DNA from: Verrucomicrobiota bacterium
GTDB taxonomy: Bacteria > Verrucomicrobiota > Verrucomicrobiia > Limisphaerales > AV2
DNA: 5,451 nt
Assembly: GCA_003218935.1 (NCBI GenBank)
Contig: QHPA01000257.1
Location: 1 to 5,451, forward strand
Direction: 5' to 3'
The position numbers and the translations under genes are program-made. Of this stretch, positions 1 to 4,295 are shown in pieces (the stretch's first letter is position 1; each line of letters opens with the position of its first letter). The notes under the pieces are model-generated. The model ran no database searches. It had not been told where the DNA came from and worked only from the letters and a program-made list of their open reading frames with translations.

Positions 1-1086
1 CTTCAGTGACACGACGTAAAGCCGGCCATCGTCCGAACCGGTGACGACTTTGTCGCCGACCACGACCGGCGAACTGTCCACCTTGCCTTGCGTCGCGAAC
101 GCCCAGACATTTTCGCCATTGTCGCGCTTCACACAGTGCAGGCGCTTGTCGCGTCCGCCGAACACGACCCGGTCCTTCGTGACTGCCGGCGACGAGAAAT
201 AGGGAAATTCGCGGTCTTTGAACGTCCACGCGCGTTCGCCTTTGTTCAGGTCGATACAAAGAAACTCGTTCTCGTAATGGCCGAAGTAGGCGCGATCGTC
301 CGCGACCGCGACCGAACCGGCGATGTACGCGCCCGCTTCGATTTCCTTCACTTTTTCGCCCTTGGCCAGCGAGATCACATGGAGAATCGCGTCGCAGCCG
401 CCGAAAGCGGTTTTGCCCTCGAACACCGCGGGCGAGCCGTTGATGTAATTGCCGGTTTCATAAACCCAATTGGTCTTGCCCGTGGTGGCATCGACGCAGT
501 GCAGCTTGAAATCGTAGCTGCCGATGACGATGTTCGTTTTCAAGGCGCCTCTCACCCTGTCCCTCTCCCCATCGGATGGGGAGAGGGTGTCCGAAGGACG
601 GGTGAGGGGCCGGACAAACCAGTTCGGCGCACCGAGGATTTTGTCGCCCGTCTCATATTTCCAAACTTGCTTGCCGCTCGCGGCCTCGACCGCGTGAAGC
701 GAGTTGTCCGTTGAACCGAAGAACACTTTGCCGTTGAGCACCAGCGGCGACGAGTCCACTGGCCCGCCGGTCCTGGCGGCCCAAACTTTTTTGCCGCTGG
801 CCAAATCCAACGCGTACACGTTCCCGTCGCCGGAACCGATGAACACGTGACCATCAACGATCGCGGCAGACGATTTGACCGGCCCGCCCGTTTTGAAACT
901 CCAAAGCAACGACAATTTCTCCGGAAGCGCGCCCGAGGCTATGCCGGTGAGGGCCGGATTTCCGCGAAACATGGGCCAGTTCACGCCGCTCGCCGGGCCG
1001 CCTTCCGAGGCAAGGGCCGCCAGGGACGCGACGAAAATTGCCGTGGCCGCCGTCAGGGAGGAGTGGGTTTGAGCGAATGATTTCAT
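1..1086 (-). CDS. Secreted PQQ-like beta-propeller protein (BamB/quinoprotein-type repeats), C-terminus off the window
   Basis: The reading frame is open for 362 codons from ATG at 1086-1084 to the left edge, with no stop reached. Residues 1-27 form a signal peptide (basic start, hydrophobic Ala-rich core, ALAS-type end), so the protein should be exported. A WPMFRGN motif (residues 37-43) is typical of PQQ-like propellers in PVC bacteria. Blade repeats of the type SSP-V-x-G-x-V-x-x-GS-D-x-x-L-x-x-x-D-x-x-x-GK-x-x-W recur at about residues 72-102, 112-142, 185-207, 217-246, 257-287, 298-328 and 338-362, so seven are visible and the last is cut. The third blade is interrupted at residues 160-180 by a translated palindromic repeat, listed separately, that keeps the frame. 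An AAAGGGG site (1099-1093) lies 6 nt before the ATG. The gene is divergent from the cytochrome/DUF1501 operon. Propellers of this family serve as scaffolds or, in dehydrogenases, bind PQQ; no catalytic assignment is possible here. The family call is firm and the function is unknown. Confidence 0.9.
   Translation of the reverse strand, partial: MKSFAQTHSSLTAATAIFVASLAALASEGGPASGVNWPMFRGNPALTGIASGALPEKLSLLWSFKTGGPVKSSAAIVDGHVFIGSGDGNVYALDLASGKKVWAARTGGPVDSSPLVLNGKVFFGSTDNSLHAVEAASGKQVWKYETGDKILGAPNWFVRPLTRPSDTLSPSDGERDRVRGALKTNIVIGSYDFKLHCVDATTGKTNWVYETGNYINGSPAVFEGKTAFGGCDAILHVISLAKGEKVKEIEAGAYIAGSVAVADDRAYFGHYENEFLCIDLNKGERAWTFKDREFPYFSSPAVTKDRVVFGGRDKRLHCVKRDNGENVWAFATQGKVDSSPVVVGDKVVTGSDDGRLYVVSLK
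548..609 (-). repeat. 62-bp structured palindromic repeat, copy A, inside the propeller gene
   Basis: Read on the minus strand, the element has outer arms CCCCTCACCC (609-600) and GGGTGAGAGG (557-548), which pair at 9 of 10 positions. Inside is a small GTCC-TTC-GGAC hairpin and then a 12-bp perfect hairpin, CCCTCTCCCCAT-CCG-ATGGGGAGAGGG (587-561). It aligns without gaps to copy B in the intergenic region (54 of 62 identical by my count). In the host gene it encodes residues 160-180, ending in SPSDGERDRVRG. This charged, proline-rich stretch does not resemble the surrounding blade sequence. I recognise peptides of the 'LSPSDGER' kind as frequent translations of a repeat family in PVC genomes, often inside spurious ORFs. 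Here, unusually, it sits inside a real gene. Confidence 0.85.
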
Positions 1087-1092
1087 GAGAAA

Positions 1093-1099
1093 CCCCTTT
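1093..1099 (-). promoter_or_regulatory. Ribosome binding site of the propeller gene
   Basis: On the minus strand AAAGGGG lies 6 nt upstream of the ATG at 1086. It is the best purine-rich site near any candidate start, and it supports the start that also yields a complete signal peptide. Confidence 0.55.
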
Positions 1100-1193
1100 C
1101 GCGCTATTTTTTGCACCGCGCCGCAAACGCCCCGCGTGGCAAGGGTTTTCAACTGATGGAAATATTCAACAGCCCTGGCGGTTTGGCAACCTA

Positions 1194-1213
1194 ATAATAC
1201 CTATACGTATTAT
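1194..1213. promoter_or_regulatory. AT-rich inverted repeat, candidate operator or promoter element
   Basis: ATAATAC (1194-1200) and GTATTAT (1207-1213) are perfect 7-bp inverted arms around the 6-bp spacer CTATAC; the symmetric core ATACGTAT lies at 1203-1210. It is a clear AT-rich island in GC-rich DNA, about 110 bp upstream of the propeller start. It could be a site for a dimeric regulator or part of a promoter. No regulator gene is in the window and no -35/-10 spacing is convincing, so the role is inferred from symmetry and position alone. Confidence 0.35.
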
Positions 1214-1295
1214 CTGGTAGCGCCGTCTTGACGTGGGCCACTCGGCAGTTTCAGGGGCAACGTCTCTGGTCTCTCGACCCGCATTGGGACCCCAC

Positions 1296-1378
1296 GTAGG
1301 GCAGGCTTCCAGCCTGCCGGCCGAGCCTCCTGCGGGCAAGGATGCCCGCAGAACCGGCAGCCAGGATGGCTGCCCTAC
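1296..1378. repeat. 83-bp cloverleaf-like palindromic repeat element
   Basis: Outer arms GTAGGG (1296-1301) and CCCTAC (1373-1378) pair perfectly and enclose three hairpins. These are CAGGCT-TCC-AGCCTG (1302-1316), TGCGGGCA-AGGA-TGCCCGCA (1331-1350) and CAGCCA-GGA-TGGCTG (1358-1372), all with perfect stems. CCGG at 1317-1320 can also pair with CCGG at 1354-1357. The two halves, 1296-1320 and 1354-1378, are also inverted copies of each other at 21 of 25 positions, so an extended single hairpin is an alternative fold. It resembles the palindromic intergenic repeats beginning GTAGGGCAGGC that I associate with verrucomicrobial and planctomycete genomes. It is not a tRNA: the arm sizes are wrong and there is no T-loop consensus. 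Confidence 0.75.
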
Positions 1379-1380
1379 AC

Positions 1381-1430
1381 TTCATGGGAAGCCTCCTTTC
1401 GTTTTTCCGCATGCATTGAGCCCTTGAACT
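1381..1430 (+). repeat. ~50-bp direct repeat, copy 1
   Basis: It begins TTCATGGGAAGC and includes CTTTCGTTTTTC, CATGCATTG and a TGAAC end. It matches 1506-1555 at roughly four of five positions with one or two single-base indels. The two copies flank the GTCCTC-type element at 1434-1498. The motif GCATTGGGAC at 1281-1290, ahead of the cloverleaf element, matches 1537-1546 in copy 2 and looks like the end of a third, mostly lost, copy. Confidence 0.75.
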
Positions 1431-1433
1431 GGA

Positions 1434-1498
1434 TCGTCCTCGTCCTCGTCCTCGAAACCGAGTGGATCAGTTGAGGATGAGTTCGAGCACGAGGACGA
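1434..1498. repeat. GTCCTC-hexamer inverted repeat element
   Basis: The left arm 1434-1456 contains three tandem CGTCCT hexamers (from 1435) followed by CGAA. The right arm TTCGAGCACGAGGACGA (1482-1498) is its inverted counterpart with one hexamer fewer and one mismatch. The loop between them (1457-1481) contains GTGGATCAGTTGAGGATGAG. The hexamer expansion in one arm suggests replication slippage. The element lies between the two copies of the ~50-bp direct repeat. Confidence 0.6.
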
Positions 1499-1505
1499 AG
1501 GGAGG

Positions 1506-1555
1506 TTCATGGGAAGCTCCCTTTCGTTTTTCACATGCATTGGGACCACTGAACC
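1506..1555 (+). repeat. ~50-bp direct repeat, copy 2
   Basis: It shares TTCATGGGAAGC, CCTTTCGTTTTTC, CATGCATTG and TGAAC with copy 1 (1381-1430). It directly precedes the 62-bp palindromic element at 1558-1619. A further short match, GGTTCATGG, at 1622-1630 just after that element looks like the start of another copy, which would place every palindromic element between repeat copies. Confidence 0.75.
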
Positions 1556-1557
1556 AC

Positions 1558-1619
1558 CCCCTCACCCGCCCTTCGGCCGCCCTCTCCCCCTCCGAGGGGG
1601 AGAGGGATGGGGTGAGGGG
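1558..1619 (+). repeat. 62-bp structured palindromic repeat, copy B, intergenic
   Basis: Outer arms CCCCTCACCC (1558-1567) and GGGTGAGGGG (1610-1619) pair perfectly. Inside is a short CCTTCGG-type hairpin (1568-1579) and a 12-bp perfect hairpin, CCCTCTCCCCCT-CCG-AGGGGGAGAGGG (1580-1606). It is the same element as copy A (548-609), in opposite orientation in the window. Within the long stem, A-T in copy A is C-G in copy B, a paired change that preserves base pairing. No T-run follows, so it is not a standard terminator, and it lies upstream of, not after, a gene. Confidence 0.85.
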
Positions 1620-1686
1620 GCGGTTCATGGAGAGGGAACACTTCCAAAAAATTAGAGATGCGGCTACGGGTTCGCAGAGCGGTCAA

Positions 1687-1699
1687 GCGCGGACCGCGC
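1687..1699. repeat. Short perfect GC palindrome
   Basis: GCGCGG-A-CCGCGC is a perfect 13-bp palindrome. The overlapping GCGGTC (1679-1684) and GACCGC (1692-1697) form an alternative hairpin with a 7-nt loop. It lies about 100 bp upstream of the cytochrome gene. It could be a remnant of another repeat family or a weak leader hairpin; nothing further supports a role. Confidence 0.35.
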
Positions 1700-1792
1700 C
1701 ACTGACCACGGGCGACGGACGACTGACACCGGACAAATTGATTGAAAGTTTCCCCTTCATTTTCCGTCGTTACCTACTAGATTTCAGGTTAG

Positions 1793-4285
1793 ATGAAGCG
1801 CCCTTTAACCATTTCCGTACTGGCTTGCCTGTGGGCCGGATGCGCGGTGGCGCTGGCCAAAATCACGCCGGAGCAGGCGAAATCTTTGCCAGCGCCAGCG
1901 AGTCGCAAGGTTGATTTCGTGAAGGAAATCAAGCCCATCTTCGAGGCGAGTTGCATCAAATGCCACGGTCGCGGACGAACCAAGGGCGACCTTAGCATCG
2001 AAAGCAGGGAGACACTGATCAAAGGCGGCGAGTCTGGACCGGCCATCATTCCTGGCAAAAGCGCGGAGAGCCATTTAATCGAACTGGTGGCGGGCCTCGA
2101 TCCGGACAGTGTCATGCCTCAAAAGGGAAAGCGCCTGACGCCGGAGCAGATTGGTTTGCTGCGCGCGTGGATTGACCAGGGCGCGCCGTGGGACGCGGGC
2201 ATCAGTTTCGCCAAGCCGCCGCCCGTGAATTTTTTTCCGCGCAAGCCGGAAGTTCCCGTCGCGCGCCGAGGAGTCACCAACCCTATCGACCGTCTCCTCC
2301 AAGCTTACTACGAAACGCACGGACTCAAGCCGGCCAAACCGGTTAGCGACCGTGTTTTTGTCCGACGCGCTTATCTCGATGCCATCGGCCTCCTGCCGAT
2401 GCCGGAGGAGCTGGATGAGTTTCTGGCCGACAAGCGATCTGACAAACGCGACCGCCTGGTCAAACGTTTGCTGGCCGACAATCGCCGTTACGCCGAGCAC
2501 TGGCTGACCTTCTGGAACGACGCGTTGCGCAACGATTATCGCGGCACCGGTTACATTGACGGGGGGCGCGAACAAATCACCGGCTGGCTCTACTCCGCGC
2601 TGGCAACGAACATGCCCTTCAACGAATTCGTGCGGCAGTTGATCGATCCGGTGCCGCAGTCCGCCGGTTTCAGCAAAGGGATCGTTTGGCGCGGCGTGGT
2701 CAACGCGAGCCAGACGCCACAGATGCAGGCGGCGCAAAACATCTCGCAGGTGTTCATGGGCGTGAACCTGAAGTGCGCCTCCTGCCACGACAGTTTCATC
2801 AACGACTGGATGCTGTCAGATTCGTATGGACTGGCCGGTATATTCTCGGATCAGCCGTTGGAGATGGTGCACTGCGACAAGCCGACCGGCCAGTTCGCGA
2901 AAACGAAGTTCATTTATCCGGAGCTGGGTGACATTGATCCCAAAGCGGAGAAGCCGGAGCGGTTGAAGCAACTCGCCGAGCTCGTCACGTCGAAGAAAGA
3001 CGGGCGGCTGACGCGCACAATCGTGAATCGACTCTGGGCGAGGTTCATGGGCCGCGGATTGATCGAGCCGACGGACGAGATGGACAATCCGGCGTGGAAC
3101 CAGGACCTGCTCGACTGGCTCGCCGCTGATCTTTCGGACAATGGCTATGACCTCAAACATACGATTGGGTTGATCCTGACCTCGCAGGCTTATCAACTGC
3201 CCGCGGTCCCGATGACCGAACAAGCGAGCAAAGAATTTGTTTTCCGCGGACCGGTCCTGCGCCGGTTGTCCGGCGAGCAGTTCCTCGACGCGCTGGCCGC
3301 GATGACGGGCGTGTGGCACGAGCAGCCCGCGGTGCAGGTTGATTTTTCGATTGCCGAGCCGCAGTTGGGCCGGTTCGCCGTCGAACCGAAATGGATTTGG
3401 AAAGATGCTGGCGCCGCGGAGAAGACCGAAGCGCTGACGCTCTACTGGCGTAAGGAGGTCAACCTGCCGGAGACGGCGACCGAAGCGCTGGCGGTGGCGA
3501 CCTGCGATAACAGCTTCAAACTGTTCATCAACGGCAAAGAAGTGACTTCCAACAGCGATTACAACAAACCGAAACTGGTGGACATCCGCTCGCACCTCGT
3601 CAAAGGCCGGAATCTTTTTGCCGTCCAGAGTGTAAATGCTGCGGCCAAAGCCGACGACAAATCCACGGACCAGTCCAATCCAGCGGGACTGATCCTTTAC
3701 GCGCGGATACGTCAAACCACGAATGGCAAACCGGAGGAGAAAGTCATGGACTTTGCCACGGATAAAACCTGGCTCTGGTCCACAACCAAAGCGGACGGTT
3801 GGGAAAAGCCGGAATTCGATGCGAGCGATTGGCAGGCGGCCGCCGAATTGGGAAACCTGGACATGGCGCCGTGGCAGTTGGGAAGGAAATTTACGTCGGT
3901 TTTGGCCGCCGCCGCGCTGCGCGGGCAAGTGCGCGCCGCGCTGGTGAACAGCGATCCGCTCCTGACCGCGCTCGGACGGCCGAATCGCGAGCAGGTCGTG
4001 ACCAGCCGCTCTTCGACCGCGACCACGCTGCAGGCGCTGGAGATGATGAACGGCGCGACGCTGGCGGGTCTGCTCGAACGGGGCGCAGAACAGATAGTCC
4101 AGGAGCTGTCGAAATCGAATCGCGATCTGATCGTCACGCTTTATGAGCGGGCGCTGGCGCGGCAGCCGACGAAAGAAGAATTGCGCCTCGCCGAAGAAAT
4201 GGTCGGCACGCCGGTGAAAAGGGAAGGCGTGGAGGATTTGTTGTGGGCAATGACGATGTTGCCCGAGTTTCAATTGATTTATTGA
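1793..4285 (+). CDS. Exported PSCyt1-PSCyt2-PSD1 cytochrome-like protein with inserted carbohydrate-binding-like domain
   Basis: This 830-residue protein has the three-part architecture specific to PVC bacteria. Residues 1-22 are a signal peptide (KR start, hydrophobic core, ALA-type end). PSCyt1 (about 40-135) carries the c-type haem motif CIKCH (54-58) and a VMP motif whose Met108 is a likely axial ligand. PSCyt2/DUF1549 (about 160-365) starts at NPIDRLL and has a second CxxCH, CASCH (328-332), followed by the typical YGLAGIFSD. PSD1/DUF1553 starts near residue 404 (RTIVNRLWARFMGRGL) and ends at the C-terminus (LLWAMTMLPEFQLIY). It is split at about 530-697 by a galactose-binding-like beta-sandwich (PKWIWKDAG, LYWRKEVNLP, ATCDNSFKLFINGKEV, FDASDWQAA). 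The ATG is fixed by an in-frame TAG directly before it (1790-1792); the ribosome site is weak (CAGG, 1785-1788). It is followed after 10 nt by the DUF1501 gene. Covalent haem binding is a prediction from motifs; electron transfer coupled to extracytoplasmic substrate processing is inference. Confidence 0.95.
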   Translation: MKRPLTISVLACLWAGCAVALAKITPEQAKSLPAPASRKVDFVKEIKPIFEASCIKCHGRGRTKGDLSIESRETLIKGGESGPAIIPGKSAESHLIELVAGLDPDSVMPQKGKRLTPEQIGLLRAWIDQGAPWDAGISFAKPPPVNFFPRKPEVPVARRGVTNPIDRLLQAYYETHGLKPAKPVSDRVFVRRAYLDAIGLLPMPEELDEFLADKRSDKRDRLVKRLLADNRRYAEHWLTFWNDALRNDYRGTGYIDGGREQITGWLYSALATNMPFNEFVRQLIDPVPQSAGFSKGIVWRGVVNASQTPQMQAAQNISQVFMGVNLKCASCHDSFINDWMLSDSYGLAGIFSDQPLEMVHCDKPTGQFAKTKFIYPELGDIDPKAEKPERLKQLAELVTSKKDGRLTRTIVNRLWARFMGRGLIEPTDEMDNPAWNQDLLDWLAADLSDNGYDLKHTIGLILTSQAYQLPAVPMTEQASKEFVFRGPVLRRLSGEQFLDALAAMTGVWHEQPAVQVDFSIAEPQLGRFAVEPKWIWKDAGAAEKTEALTLYWRKEVNLPETATEALAVATCDNSFKLFINGKEVTSNSDYNKPKLVDIRSHLVKGRNLFAVQSVNAAAKADDKSTDQSNPAGLILYARIRQTTNGKPEEKVMDFATDKTWLWSTTKADGWEKPEFDASDWQAAAELGNLDMAPWQLGRKFTSVLAAAALRGQVRAALVNSDPLLTALGRPNREQVVTSRSSTATTLQALEMMNGATLAGLLERGAEQIVQELSKSNRDLIVTLYERALARQPTKEELRLAEEMVGTPVKREGVEDLLWAMTMLPEFQLIY

Positions 4286-4289
4286 GGTG
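4284..4289 (+). promoter_or_regulatory. Ribosome binding site of the DUF1501 gene, overlapping the upstream stop codon
   Basis: GAGGTG overlaps the TGA stop (4283-4285) of the preceding gene. GAGG ends 8 nt before ATG at 4296. In-frame GTG 4287 and ATG 4290 are possible starts but lie inside or against this site, so 4296 is preferred. The overlap implies translational coupling. Confidence 0.65.
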
Positions 4290-4295
4290 ATGCCT

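Larger units (their letters stand above)
1087..1792. other. Long divergent intergenic region filled with repeats
   Basis: This 706-bp stretch separates two divergent genes and I see no credible coding sequence in it. The first ~100 bp next to the propeller gene should hold that gene's leader. An AT-rich inverted repeat lies at 1194-1213. From about 1281 to 1640 there are three unrelated GC-rich palindromic elements (1296-1378, 1434-1498, 1558-1619) with a ~50-bp direct repeat at 1381-1430 and 1506-1555 between them. From 1640 to 1792 I see a short GC palindrome (1687-1699) and a leader ahead of the cytochrome gene. I found no convincing -35/-10 pair for either gene. Confidence 0.8.

Noticed and set aside
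548..609. Propeller gene as a pseudogene disrupted by the repeat
   Set aside because: The frame is open through the repeat and blade repeats continue in the same frame on both sides, so it reads as an in-frame insertion.
88..714. 208-codon plus-strand open frame
   Set aside because: It is antisense to the propeller gene, whose blade repeats and signal peptide clearly fix the coding strand.
1296..1378. tRNA gene
   Set aside because: The cloverleaf-like fold has stems and loops of the wrong size, no T-loop or D-loop consensus and no plausible anticodon arm.
1233..1427. 64-codon plus-strand open frame
   Set aside because: It is almost entirely the translated cloverleaf element and direct repeat copy 1. 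Such peptides are common false gene calls in these genomes.
1558..1619. Rho-independent terminator
   Set aside because: The stem is strong but no T-run follows on either strand, and the element lies upstream of the plus-strand operon with no gene ending nearby.
1281..1640. CRISPR array
   Set aside because: The repeats are few, diverged and unevenly spaced, the intervening sequences are themselves palindromic repeats, and no cas gene is present.
1738..1780. Sigma-70 promoter of the operon (TTGATT/TTGAAA with TACTAG)
   Set aside because: The spacing between candidate boxes is far from 17 bp and no good -10 hexamer occurs at the right distance.
1462..1914. 150-codon plus-strand open frame running into the cytochrome gene
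   Set aside because: Its translation is made of repeat DNA (direct repeat copy 2 and the 62-bp element). It overlaps the start of a well-supported gene in another frame and shows no domain-like sequence.
2816..4273. Long (485-codon) minus-strand open frame
   Set aside because: It is antisense to the conserved cytochrome-like gene, is Arg/His/Gln-rich as expected of an opposite-strand shadow in GC-rich DNA, and has no recognisable motif.
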